From the NCBI GenBank assembly GCA_963778185.1, contig CAVZTF010000004.1:124001-188000 (forward strand): a stretch of 64,000 nt of DNA. The letters run 5' to 3'. Position numbers and translations under genes: made by a program. The notes below the pieces were generated by a model that made no database searches, was not told the DNA's origin, and worked only from the letters and a program-made list of their open reading frames with translations. Source of the stretch: RPQJ01 sp963778185. GTDB lineage: Bacteria > Pseudomonadota > Gammaproteobacteria > Steroidobacterales > Steroidobacteraceae. This document shows positions 28,338 to 36,303 of the stretch, piece after piece; position 1 is the first letter of the stretch; the number at the start of each line of letters is the position of its first letter.

Positions 28338-29264
28338 ATGAGCCACACGATCGGCATGGTTGGCCTGGGACGCATGGGCGGCAACATGAGTCGGCGTATC
28401 GCGCGCGCCGGTCTCGATGTGGTTGCCTGGGACCGGGCGGCGGGCGCGCGCTCCGCGATCGCCGGCGAGACGCGGGTGCGCACCGTCGAGACGCTCGACG
28501 CGCTCGTCGAGCAGCTGCAGGCGCCGCGCGTGGTGTGGCTGATGCTGCCGGCCGGTGCGCCGACGGAGCAGACGCTCGGACAGTTGCGCCCGCTGCTGGC
28601 GACCGGCGACGTCGTCGTGGACGGAGCGAATGCGTGGTACCGCGACAGCATGCGTCGCGCGCAGGACCTTGCCACGGGCGGGCTGCACCTCGTGGACGCC
28701 GGTGTTTCGGGCGGCGTCTGGGGGCTCGTGAACGGCTACGGCCTGATGGTCGGAGGCGCGATCGATGCGGTGCGGCGCGTCGAGCCGTTCCTGCGCGTGC
28801 TCGCGCCGGCGCCGGAGCGCGGCTGGCTGCACTGCGGCGCCAGCGGCGCCGGCCATTTCGCCAAGATGGTGCACAACGGCATCGAGTACGGCCTGATGCA
28901 GGCCTACGCCGAGGGGCTCGCGCTGCTGCGCGCGAAGTCCGAGCTGCATCTCGACGTCGCGAAGATCGCGGAATCCTGGCGGCACGGCACCGTGATCCGC
29001 TCGTGGCTGCTCGACCTCACGGCGGAGGTGCTTGCCGAGGACGCCAACCTGAACGGCATCGCGCCAATCGTGGCGGATTCCGGCGAGGGGCGCTGGAACG
29101 CCATCGAGTCCATCGAGCTCGGCGTGCCGACGCCCGTCATGACGCTCGCCCTGATGGAGCGTTTCGCGAGCCAGGGTGGCGACGATTTCGGCAACCGCCT
29201 GCTCGCGCGCCTTCGGCAGTCCTTCGGCGGCCACGCCGTGGCCCGCAACAACCCGGAGAAGTGA
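28338..29264 (+). CDS. gnd: 6-phosphogluconate dehydrogenase, short (YqeC/Gnd2-like) type
   Basis: A 308-residue decarboxylating dehydrogenase turning 6-phosphogluconate into ribulose-5-phosphate. It has the N-terminal nucleotide motif GMVGLGRMGGNMSRR, then DAGVSGGVWGLVNGYGLMVGG and GHFAKMVHNGIEYGLMQAYAEG, the active-site helix with the catalytic Lys. The length of about 300 matches the short, often NAD-preferring class. An AAAGGGAGA Shine-Dalgarno is seven bases before the ATG. It converges on the pgl-zwf operon, so all three oxidative pentose phosphate steps are adjacent. Confidence 0.92.
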   Translation: MSHTIGMVGLGRMGGNMSRRIARAGLDVVAWDRAAGARSAIAGETRVRTVETLDALVEQLQAPRVVWLMLPAGAPTEQTLGQLRPLLATGDVVVDGANAWYRDSMRRAQDLATGGLHLVDAGVSGGVWGLVNGYGLMVGGAIDAVRRVEPFLRVLAPAPERGWLHCGASGAGHFAKMVHNGIEYGLMQAYAEGLALLRAKSELHLDVAKIAESWRHGTVIRSWLLDLTAEVLAEDANLNGIAPIVADSGEGRWNAIESIELGVPTPVMTLALMERFASQGGDDFGNRLLARLRQSFGGHAVARNNPEK

Positions 29265-29285
29265 CGCGGCGGCGTCGAGTGGGCG

Positions 29286-29999
29286 TCATCCGGGATACGC
29301 ACGGCCCCTGGCGTCGGGCCCGGCGGCGTCCTGGTCGGCGACGACGATGGCGTTGGCGCGACTCACCGCGGTAGCGGGGGACACACCGGTGCCAGCGAGG
29401 AGCTCGGCGAGCGGCGTGCGCTTCGCCGTGCCCGTCACCAGCCACAAGCGGCATCGTGCCCGGTCGATGGCGGGCAGGGTCAGCGTCATGCGTCGCTGTC
29501 CCTGGTACGCGCCCGTCACGGCAGCATCACGATCGCGCAAGGCGAGCACTGGATCACCAGGCACCAGCGACGCGGTATGGCCATCCGTGCCGAGGCCGAG
29601 CTGCACTAGATCCAGAACGAGCGGGGTCCCGGCACGTAACTCGAGCTGGTGCTGGTAATCGGCCGCCGCGCCCTCGACATCCGCCGCCTCGACGGGCATC
29701 GGCAGCAGGTTGGCGGCGGGGAGCGGCCCCTCGTGCACGAGGACCTGCTCCAGTCGAGTGAGATTGCGCGTGAGTCCGGCCCGCGGCGCGACACGCTCGT
29801 CCACCTGGGCCACGAAAATGTGCCGCCAGGGCAGGTCGTGGCGGCCGAACTCGCGAGCCATGAGCCAGGGAGTCTCGCCGCCGCTCAAGGCAATCAGCGC
29901 CGTCCCGCGGAGCGCGACCGCACCGGCGCAGGCGTTCGCGATTTCAGTCGCCGCGGTCTCGGCGGCCCGTTGCGCGTCCCGCGCGATCTTCAGCTGCAA
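29286..29999 (-). CDS. pgl: 6-phosphogluconolactonase
   Basis: A 237-residue DevB-type lactonase hydrolysing 6-phosphogluconolactone. Motifs are ALSGGETPWLMAREFG near residue 37, VAQVDERVAP near residue 62, and QLGLGTDGHTASLVPG near residue 133, all standard. The initiator appears to be TTG (giving MQLKIARDAQRAA), lying inside the last codons of zwf, so translation is probably coupled. It ends 21 bases from gnd on the other strand. Confidence 0.9.
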   Translation of the reverse strand: MQLKIARDAQRAAETAATEIANACAGAVALRGTALIALSGGETPWLMAREFGRHDLPWRHIFVAQVDERVAPRAGLTRNLTRLEQVLVHEGPLPAANLLPMPVEAADVEGAAADYQHQLELRAGTPLVLDLVQLGLGTDGHTASLVPGDPVLALRDRDAAVTGAYQGQRRMTLTLPAIDRARCRLWLVTGTAKRTPLAELLAGTGVSPATAVSRANAIVVADQDAAGPDARGRAYPG

Positions 30000-31408
30000 C
30001 TGGCGTCCCCGGTGGTCGGCGGGTCGTACCAGCCGCCGAAACGCTCGAGCATGCGCGCGCCGTTGGCCGGGCCCCAGCCGCCCGCGGCGTAGCGCTCCGC
30101 CTGCGATCCGGTCGCGAGCAGGCGGTCGACGATCTCCCAGGCGACCTCGACCGAGTCCTGCCGCGCGAAGAGCGTTGCGTCGCCGCGCATCGCATCGCCG
30201 AGCAGGCGCTCGTACGGGGACATCTCGTCGGCGTGCGAGTTGCAGGCGAACAGCTCGGTCTCCTGCCCGACCATGGCCTCACCGGGCGCCTTGATGCGCG
30301 TGCCGAGCGCGATTGCCACGCGGTCGGGCCCGAGTCGAAAGCGCAGGTAGTTGGCGCGCCGCGGGAGCGGCTCGTCGAACAGCCGTTGCGGCGGGTGGCG
30401 GAAGGTCGCCATGACCTCGGTGGCGGTGACCGGCAGGCGCTTGCCGGTGCGGACGAAGAACGGCACGCCGGCCCAGCGCCAGGAATCGATGTCGAAGCGC
30501 AGCGCGGCGTAGGTCTCCACGTCCGAGGCGGGATCCACCCCGTCCTCGCCGCGATAGCCCTCGTACTGGCCCCGCACGATGTCCCGCCGCTCCGGATGCC
30601 GCACGGCGCGCAGCACCTTCATTTTTTCGTCGCGCATGGCCTCGGCCCCTGTTCCGACCGGCGGCTCCATGGCGAGGATGGCGAGCACCTGCAGCAGGTG
30701 GTTCTGCACCACGTCGCGCACGGCGCCGAGTTCCTCGTAGAGCCGGCCGCGCCCCTCGACGCCGATCTGCTCGGCCATGGTGATCTGCACGCTTTCGACG
30801 TGGGTGCGGTTCCAGATCGGCTCGATGATGGAGTTGGCGAAACGGAAGTAGAGCAGGTTCTGCACCGGCTCCTTGCCGAGGTAGTGATCGATGCGGAAAA
30901 TCGCGCTCTCGTCGAAGACGGCGTGCAGTGCTCGGTTGATGGTCTGCGCGCTCGAGAGGTCGCGACCCACCGGTTTCTCGACGACGACACGCGCGCCGGC
31001 CGCGCAGCCTGAGCGACCGAGGCGCTCCGCGACCGACGCAAACAGGCTCGGTGGAATGGCGAGGTAGTGGCAAGGACGGGCCGCGTCGCCGAGGGCACTG
31101 CGGAGCGCGGCGAAGGTTGCGTCGTCGCGGTAGTCGCCGTCCACCATGCCGAGCCTGGCCTCGAGGCGCGCGTGGACAGTCGCGTCGACGCTGCCACCGT
31201 GGCTGGTGAGGCTATCGTGCATGCGCGCGACGAGCGCTGCGCGGGTCGTCCCGCCGCGGGCCACGCCCACCACCTTGTCGGGCAGCCGTCCGCGCCGCTC
31301 GAGGTTGGCGAGCGCCGGGAAGATCTTCCTGTGCGCGAGGTCGCCCGTGATCCCGAAGATCACCAGCGCGTCGCTCGGTGCCGGGCTCGACGTGTCGGGT
31401 GTCTGCAT
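29990..31408 (-). CDS. zwf: Glucose-6-phosphate 1-dehydrogenase
   Basis: A 472-residue enzyme oxidising glucose-6-phosphate to the lactone. The nucleotide site is FGITGDLAHRKIFPAL near residue 18, the active-site signature RIDHYLGKEPVQN is near residue 170, and VEKPVGRDL precedes it. The ATG giving MQTPDTSS is chosen because the frame upstream has no homology. Another ATG seven codons upstream is possible. It is the first gene of zwf-pgl and is divergent from the GTPase gene, with about 115 bases between the starts. Confidence 0.94.
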   Translation of the reverse strand: MQTPDTSSPAPSDALVIFGITGDLAHRKIFPALANLERRGRLPDKVVGVARGGTTRAALVARMHDSLTSHGGSVDATVHARLEARLGMVDGDYRDDATFAALRSALGDAARPCHYLAIPPSLFASVAERLGRSGCAAGARVVVEKPVGRDLSSAQTINRALHAVFDESAIFRIDHYLGKEPVQNLLYFRFANSIIEPIWNRTHVESVQITMAEQIGVEGRGRLYEELGAVRDVVQNHLLQVLAILAMEPPVGTGAEAMRDEKMKVLRAVRHPERRDIVRGQYEGYRGEDGVDPASDVETYAALRFDIDSWRWAGVPFFVRTGKRLPVTATEVMATFRHPPQRLFDEPLPRRANYLRFRLGPDRVAIALGTRIKAPGEAMVGQETELFACNSHADEMSPYERLLGDAMRGDATLFARQDSVEVAWEIVDRLLATGSQAERYAAGGWGPANGARMLERFGGWYDPPTTGDASCS

Positions 31409-31523
31409 GCTCGCGCGTGCTCCGGGCATGGCGCGGTTTGCCACGTTGCAATCTTGCCACGCATGGGTACATAAGATTGCGGGATCGAAAGATCCGCGAC
31501 GTTGAACCCGGCCCCTGCGGACC

Positions 31524-32564
31524 ATGCCTGCCAACCTATCACCGGAATATAAAGCGGCGGCTGACGCCTACCGCAAGTCCCGCGACCCGGGTGAGCGCCT
31601 CGAGCACCTGCGCGAAATGCTGCGGGTGATCCCGAAACACAAGGGAACGGATCACCTGCAGGCGGACCTCAAGCGGCGCATCAAGGAACTCGACGAGGAA
31701 CTCGCCGGCCCGAAGAAGGGCGGGGCGCGTGGCGGGCCCGCACTGGTCCTTCGCCCGGAGGGTGCCGCGCAGGTGGCGCTGGTCGGCGCAGCGAACAGCG
31801 GCAAGTCGCTGCTGCACGACAGGCTCACCGGCTCCGGCGCCCGCAGCGGTCCGTATCCCTACACCACGCAGCACCCTGAGCCCGGCATGCTGCGCTGGGA
31901 GGACGTGCACTTCCAGCTGGTCGACCTGCCGGCGATCGCCACGGAACACCCGTTGCCGTGGCTCGCCGGGACACTGCAGACGGCGGATGCCTGCCTGCTG
32001 GTGGTGGACCTCGCCGACCCCGACTGCCTGCAACAGGTCACCTCGGTGCAGCAGGAACTGGCGCGACGCAAGGCGAGCCTCGTGACCGGCTGGCCCGGCG
32101 CAGGCATGCCGCAGGAAGGCGACGCCGCGGGCCCGGTCGCGGAGGACGACGTGTTCGCGCTGCGGCTGCCCACGCTGCTGCTTGCCAACAAGGCGGACCT
32201 GCTCGGCCACCCGGCGACCGACCTCGAAGCACTGGCCGAGCTCGAGGAGCCGCACTTCCCGCTGCTGCTGGTCTCGGCACGGACCGGGCTCGGCCTCGGC
32301 GACCTCGGCGCATGGCTGTGGCGCCGCCTCGGACTCGTGCGCGTGTACACCAAGGCGCCGGGCAAGCCGGCGGTGCGCGACCGGCCGTTCACGCTGCGGG
32401 CCGGGGAGCAGACGGTGGCGGACGCTGCGAGGCTGGTACACCGCGACATGGAGCGGACGTTGAAGTTCGCCCGTGTCTGGGGTCGCTCGGTCACGGCCGA
32501 CGGACAGCACGTGGGTCGCGAGCACCGTCTGGCGGACGGGGACGTCCTCGAACTGCATGCCTGA
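31524..32564 (+). CDS. OBG/DRG-like GTPase with C-terminal TGS domain
   Basis: A 346-residue TRAFAC-class GTPase. A charged N-terminal helical region (residues 1-65) precedes the G domain. G1 is GAANSGKS near residue 90, G3 is seen as VDLPA, G4 is NKAD, and G5 is near SARTG. The last 75 residues form a TGS-like domain (VRVYTKAPGKPA..), which in DRG and Obg-like ATPases contacts ribosomes or small molecules. The role is unknown; ribosome-associated control is the family expectation. It stands as a single gene ahead of the phospholipid operon, 31 bases away. Confidence 0.85.
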   Translation: MPANLSPEYKAAADAYRKSRDPGERLEHLREMLRVIPKHKGTDHLQADLKRRIKELDEELAGPKKGGARGGPALVLRPEGAAQVALVGAANSGKSLLHDRLTGSGARSGPYPYTTQHPEPGMLRWEDVHFQLVDLPAIATEHPLPWLAGTLQTADACLLVVDLADPDCLQQVTSVQQELARRKASLVTGWPGAGMPQEGDAAGPVAEDDVFALRLPTLLLANKADLLGHPATDLEALAELEEPHFPLLLVSARTGLGLGDLGAWLWRRLGLVRVYTKAPGKPAVRDRPFTLRAGEQTVADAARLVHRDMERTLKFARVWGRSVTADGQHVGREHRLADGDVLELHA

Positions 32565-32595
32565 CGCGCGCATGGCCGGACGGCCATAATGGCGC

Positions 32596-33237
32596 ATGGC
32601 CGAACGAAGACCGATCGCGACGCGTGAAACGGGCTGGGCGAGATCGCTCGCGTCGGCGATCGCGCGCACGGGGCTCACGGCCAATTCGATCTCGGTGCTG
32701 GGCGCGGCGTTCGCAGTGCTTGCGAGCGCCGCGTTCGTGCTGTCGGACGGTTCCGGCTGGCGTGCCTGGCTGGTACTCGCGGCCGCCGGCATCCAGTTGC
32801 GCCTGCTCTGCAACATGCTCGACGGCATGGTGGCCGTCGAGCACGGGCGTGCGACGGCGGTCGGCGCGCTGTACAACGACGTGCCGGATCGTGTCGCCGA
32901 CACCATGATCCTCGTGGCCGCCGGTTACGCGGTGGAGGTGGGGCCGTGGGGGCCGACCCTCGGCTGGGCCTGCGCCGTGATGGCGATGTTCACGGCGTTC
33001 GTCCGGGTGCTGGGTGGCGCGCTCGGAACGCCGCAGTTCTTCTTCGGGCCACAGTCGAAGTCGCAGCGCATGGCGGTGCTCACGGGAGCGGCGCTGCTTG
33101 GGGCCGCGATGCCGGCCACCGGGTGGGCCGGCCGCCTGGTCGCGCTGGCGCTCGTGATCGTGCTGCTCGGGTCCACCGTCACGGTGGTGCGGCGCGTGCT
33201 GCGCATCGCGCAGGAGCTTCGCGTCCGTGCTCCTTGA
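32596..33237 (+). CDS. CDP-alcohol phosphatidyltransferase family protein (variant motif)
   Basis: A 213-residue membrane protein with about six hydrophobic segments. The family signature D-G-x2-A-R-x8-G-x3-D-x3-D appears as DGMVAVEHGRATAVGALYND and then VPD. The final G, D and D are in place, but the Arg that normally follows Ala is replaced by Val. Members move a phosphatidyl group from CDP-diacylglycerol to an alcohol. The substitution leaves the activity open. It starts the operon with plsC-like and cdsA-like genes, a layout like E. coli ynbAB, and overlaps the next gene by 11 bases. Confidence 0.8.
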   Translation: MAERRPIATRETGWARSLASAIARTGLTANSISVLGAAFAVLASAAFVLSDGSGWRAWLVLAAAGIQLRLLCNMLDGMVAVEHGRATAVGALYNDVPDRVADTMILVAAGYAVEVGPWGPTLGWACAVMAMFTAFVRVLGGALGTPQFFFGPQSKSQRMAVLTGAALLGAAMPATGWAGRLVALALVIVLLGSTVTVVRRVLRIAQELRVRAP

Positions 33238-33871
33238 AAGACTCGTCTCGGCACTGCTGCGCGCGGCGTGCCGGCTGGTCACCGGCGCCCGCCCGCGCTG
33301 GCTCTGCGATCCGCGAGCGACGACCTCGCGCGTCTATTTCGCGAACCATTGCTCGCACCTGGACACGGTCGTCGTGTGGAGCACGCTGCCCGATGCCTTG
33401 CGCGAGCGCACGCGCCCGGTGGCGGCGCGCGACTACTGGGGCCACGGCGCGCTGCGGCGCTACGTCGCCGGCCGCGTCTTCGACGCGCTGCTCATCGACC
33501 GCAAGGCCGCGGAGGGCGCCGAGCCCGTCGAGCGCCAGCGCCACGAAACCCTCGAGGCGATGACTGCCGTGATCGACGCCGGGCGCTCGCTGATCCTGTT
33601 TCCGGAGGGAACCCGCGGCAGCGGCGAGGCCGTGCAGCCGTTCCGTGCGGGACTGTATCACCTGGCGAAGGCACGGCCGGGAGCGGCGCTCGTGCCGGTG
33701 TACCTCGGCAACCTCGCGCGCATCCTGCCGAAGGGCGCCACGCTGCCCGTGCCGATGCAGGGCCGGGTGGTCTTCGGCCCGGAGCTGCGCCTGTCGACGG
33801 GGGAGGACAAGCAGGCATTCCTCGAGCGCTGCCGCCAGGCCGTGCTCGATCTTGCGGAGGGGCGGGCATGA
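33227..33871 (+). CDS. PlsC-like 1-acyl-glycerol-3-phosphate acyltransferase
   Basis: A 214-residue lysophospholipid acyltransferase. Block I is NHCSHLD (H-x4-D) near residue 41, block III is FPEGTRGSG near residue 125, and a later VPVYLGNL corresponds to block IV. It would acylate lysophosphatidate at the inner membrane to give phosphatidate, the substrate for the CdsA-like enzyme encoded next. The start is GTG inside the preceding gene; the stop overlaps the next ATG (ATGA). Confidence 0.85.
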   Translation: MLLERLVSALLRAACRLVTGARPRWLCDPRATTSRVYFANHCSHLDTVVVWSTLPDALRERTRPVAARDYWGHGALRRYVAGRVFDALLIDRKAAEGAEPVERQRHETLEAMTAVIDAGRSLILFPEGTRGSGEAVQPFRAGLYHLAKARPGAALVPVYLGNLARILPKGATLPVPMQGRVVFGPELRLSTGEDKQAFLERCRQAVLDLAEGRA

Positions 33872-34815
33872 CGTTGTTTGGGGATCGCCAGATGACGTGG
33901 CTGATCGGCGGGATCCTGGTCTTCCTGGCCGTGGCAACGGTCATCGCCTGGATACTCAAGGGCCGCGCGCAGTCGGAGTCCGCGCGGGCGACGGTCGAGA
34001 ACCTCGTCGCCCGCATCCGCGCGTGGTGGGCGATGGTCGTGGTGTTCGGCATCGCAATCGCGACCGGCGGCTACGGCTCGCTCGTGATGTTCACCGTCGT
34101 CTCGTTCCTCGCCATGCGCGAGTTCATGACCCTGCTGCCGACGCGGCGCGCGGACCACCGCGCCATGGTGTGGACGTTCTTCCTGTTCCTGCCGGCGCAG
34201 TACTACTTCGTCGCGACCAACTGGTACGGCATGTTCGCGCTGCTGATCCCCGTGTACGCCTACCTGCTGCTGCCGTCGCTGATGGTGCTCGCCGGCGACA
34301 CCGAGGACTTCCTGGCGCGTACCTCGCGCCTGCAGTGGGTGCTCATGATCTGCGTGTTCTGCGTGAGCCACGCGCCGGCGCTGCAGATGCTGGAAATCCG
34401 GGGCTACGAGGGGCAGGGCGCCAAGCTGCTGCTGTTCCTGGTCGTGGTGACGCAGGTCTCCGACGTGCTGCAGTACACGGTCGGCAAGCTCTTCGGCCGG
34501 CGCAAGGCCATTCCGTCCGTGAGCCCGAACAAGACGGTGGAGGGTTACCTCGGCGGCGGCGGTCTCGCGGTGGCGCTCGGCGCGGCGCTGTGGTGGGCGA
34601 CGCCGTTCGCGCCGTGGCAGGCCGCGCTGATGTCGCTGGTCATCGTGCTGGCGGGCATCGCGGGCGGGCTCGTCATGTCGGCCGTGAAGCGCGATCGGCA
34701 GGTGAAGGATTTCGGTGCGCTGATTCCCGGCCACGGTGGTGTGCTCGACCGCATCGACTCGCTGTGCTTCTCGGCGCCGCTGTTCTTCCACCTGACGCGC
34801 TTCTTCTTCACCTGA
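33868..34815 (+). CDS. Phosphatidate cytidylyltransferase (CdsA-like)
   Basis: A 315-residue integral membrane enzyme making CDP-diacylglycerol from phosphatidate and CTP. The C-terminal signature is clear: SAVKRDRQVKDFGALIPGHG followed by GVLDRIDS, where the Lys/Arg and Asp residues bind substrate and metal. At least seven hydrophobic segments precede it. This is probably an accessory copy, because the housekeeping cdsA normally sits with dxr and rseP. Coupled to the acyltransferase gene upstream by ATGA. Confidence 0.9.
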   Translation: MTLFGDRQMTWLIGGILVFLAVATVIAWILKGRAQSESARATVENLVARIRAWWAMVVVFGIAIATGGYGSLVMFTVVSFLAMREFMTLLPTRRADHRAMVWTFFLFLPAQYYFVATNWYGMFALLIPVYAYLLLPSLMVLAGDTEDFLARTSRLQWVLMICVFCVSHAPALQMLEIRGYEGQGAKLLLFLVVVTQVSDVLQYTVGKLFGRRKAIPSVSPNKTVEGYLGGGGLAVALGAALWWATPFAPWQAALMSLVIVLAGIAGGLVMSAVKRDRQVKDFGALIPGHGGVLDRIDSLCFSAPLFFHLTRFFFT

Positions 34816-34818
34816 GCC

Positions 34819-35361
34819 ATGTGGATCGCGCTCGCCGCGGCCTGGGGTCTCGCGGAGGCGACGCTGTTCTTCGTCGTGCCGGACGTGCTGCTCACGTGGC
34901 TCGCGGGCTTCCGGCCGCGATTGGCGTGGCGGGCCGTCGTGGCGTGCCTGGCTGGCGCTCTCGCGGGCGGGACGCTCATGCACCTGCTGGCGGGGGATGC
35001 GCCGGACCGCGCACGTGCGCTCGTCGCGGCGGTGCCCGCGATCAGCGAGGGATTCATCGCCGCGACGGGTGCTGCGCTGCACGCGGACTTCGGGTGCGTG
35101 CTGCTACGCGCCGGGTTCACCGGCGTGCCGTACAAGGTGCTCGCCGTGGAGTCGGGCGCGCAGGGGCAGTCGCTGGCGGCGTTCCTGTCGTTCAGCGTGC
35201 CGGCGCGCCTCTCGCGGTGGGTGCTGCTGGTGCTGCTCGCGCGCGGCGTCGCGATGTTCGTGCGAGCGCGGATCCCGCAAGCGGATCGTGTGCTGTGGGC
35301 ACTGTGGGCGATTGGCTGGAGCGTGGTATACGCGGTGTACTTCACCGTCATGGAGTGGTGA
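34819..35361 (+). CDS. Membrane protein of unknown function
   Basis: A 180-residue protein with about four or five hydrophobic segments (residues 4-26, 38-58, 115-145 and 155-175). A region AISEGFIAATGAALHADFG and a following GVPYKVLAVESGAQG resemble, loosely, small VTT/DedA-type membrane proteins, but I cannot assign a family with confidence. It starts three bases after the cdsA-like gene and its stop overlaps the next GTG, so it belongs to the phospholipid operon and may act on or transport its product. Confidence 0.65.
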   Translation: MWIALAAAWGLAEATLFFVVPDVLLTWLAGFRPRLAWRAVVACLAGALAGGTLMHLLAGDAPDRARALVAAVPAISEGFIAATGAALHADFGCVLLRAGFTGVPYKVLAVESGAQGQSLAAFLSFSVPARLSRWVLLVLLARGVAMFVRARIPQADRVLWALWAIGWSVVYAVYFTVMEW

Positions 35362-35948
35362 CGATCTTGGCGATCCCGTTCTGGTTCAAGCTCGCCTACA
35401 CGGCGTTCGTGGCGTGCATCGTCGTGATCTGGTGGCGCAACTACGGGTGGAAGAACTTCCTGTGGTTCTCGGACATCGCGTTCATCGGCGCCGTGCCGGC
35501 GATGTGGCTCGAGAACGCCGCGCTGTCGAGCGTGCTCGCCGTGGCCGTGCTGGTGCCGGAGATCCTCTGGAACGTGGATTACGCGGGTCGCCTGCTGCTG
35601 CGCCGTCGCATCACGGGGCTGACCGACTACATGTTCGAGCCCGAGCGGCCGCTGATCCTGCGCGCGCTGTCGCTGTTCCACGTGCCTCTGCCGCTGGTGC
35701 TGCTGTGGCTGCTCGCCGCGTATGGCTACGACGATCGTGTCGCGTTGCCGGGCGCGATCGTGCTGGCGGCCGTCGTGTTGCCGTGGAGCCGCTGGGTGAG
35801 CGCGCCGGACAAGAACATCAACTGGACCTACGGGCTCGGCGCCCGCCAGGTCACGTGGCCGGCCACCGTGTACGTTCCCATCCTGTTCTTCGGCTTCGTG
35901 GCGTTCGTATTCATCCCCACCCACTGGGCGCTGGACCGGCTTTTCTAG
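35358..35948 (+). CDS. Membrane protein of unknown function
   Basis: A 196-residue protein, starting with GTG inside the preceding stop (GTGA). Hydrophobic segments lie at residues 4-24, 35-55, 95-118 and 165-190. Short motifs such as WWRNYGWKNFLWFSDIA and NWTYGLGARQVTWP recall a conserved membrane family often annotated only as hypothetical. It is the last gene of the phospholipid operon. The stop TAG is directly followed by a copy of the dispersed inverted repeat, which probably marks the operon end. Confidence 0.65.
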   Translation: MTILAIPFWFKLAYTAFVACIVVIWWRNYGWKNFLWFSDIAFIGAVPAMWLENAALSSVLAVAVLVPEILWNVDYAGRLLLRRRITGLTDYMFEPERPLILRALSLFHVPLPLVLLWLLAAYGYDDRVALPGAIVLAAVVLPWSRWVSAPDKNINWTYGLGARQVTWPATVYVPILFFGFVAFVFIPTHWALDRLF

Positions 35949-36039
35949 AGGTGCCAGTGGTCGGATCCGTCGGGTCCGGCCGGGCTGACCACCCGTCGGA
36001 AAACCCCCACGGATCCGACCGATCCGACCACTGACACCT
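35949..36039. repeat. Dispersed inverted repeat, copy 1
   Basis: The left arm AGGTGCCAGTGGTCGGATCC and the right arm GGATCCGACCACTGACACCT are inverted relative to each other, with one mismatch, around a roughly 50-base centre that itself contains more GGATCCG-type units. The same arms recur at 57627-57655 and 60290-60390. It lies immediately after the stop codon of the preceding gene. It looks like a REP/BIME-type element and could form a long hairpin in RNA read from either side. Confidence 0.85.
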
Positions 36040-36060
36040 GCGGCGTGCCTCTGGTATGCT

Positions 36061-36178
36061 GCGCACCAGCATCAAGAAAGGGGCTCACGCCCCGGCCAAC
36101 CTGCCTTCCCGGGCAAGGTGGCGCGCGCCGCGAGGCGCGGATGCGGCCGGAAGGCAACGAAGCGGGTGAAAGCTCTCT
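36061..36178 (+). ncRNA. Structured leader RNA candidate, family unassigned
   Basis: A compact folded element can be drawn by eye. A closing helix CCGGCC (36092-36097) pairs with GGCCGG (36145-36150). Inside it sit hairpin ACCTGCC/GGCAAGGT (36099-36119, one bulged A) and hairpin CGCGCC-GCGA-GGCGCG (36124-36139, a GNRA tetraloop). Downstream, GGGT (36164-36167) can pair with ACCC (36181-36184), which is also the left arm of the terminator that follows, so an antitermination switch is possible. An upstream GGGGC-TCAC-GCCCC hairpin (36080-36093) competes with the closing helix. I could not match it to a known riboswitch class. It could equally be a free small RNA ending at the terminator. Confidence 0.55.
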
Positions 36179-36179
36179 G

Positions 36180-36218
36180 AACCCTCCGGCGCTCGAATCG
36201 TGGCACGGAGGGTTTTTC
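36180..36218 (+). terminator. Intrinsic terminator
   Basis: The nine-base stem AACCCTCCG (36180-36188) pairs with CGGAGGGTT (36206-36214) around a 17-base loop, and the stem runs into five consecutive T residues. It lies between the structured leader and the gene at 36304. Its left arm overlaps the possible antiterminator pairing, as expected for a riboswitch-type attenuator. Confidence 0.75.
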
Positions 36219-36303
36219 GTATCAGCCTCCCGCCCATCGCGCGCCGCTCGTTGGACCCACCGGTCAGGTCTGCAACGCCCGCAAGGGGCCTGGAGGTTTG
36301 ACC

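Noticed and set aside
33645..35948. Long plus-strand frame through plsC and cdsA
   Set aside because: Only its last 196 codons (from 35358) are protein-like; the rest is a shadow of the two genes.
36061..36178. Known riboswitch (c-di-GMP-I, SAM, cobalamin, TPP, glycine, c-di-AMP) for the leader RNA
   Set aside because: I compared by memory the conserved core sequences of each; short similarities (for example GCCAACC, GGGTGAA) exist, but none fits along its length, so no class is assigned.
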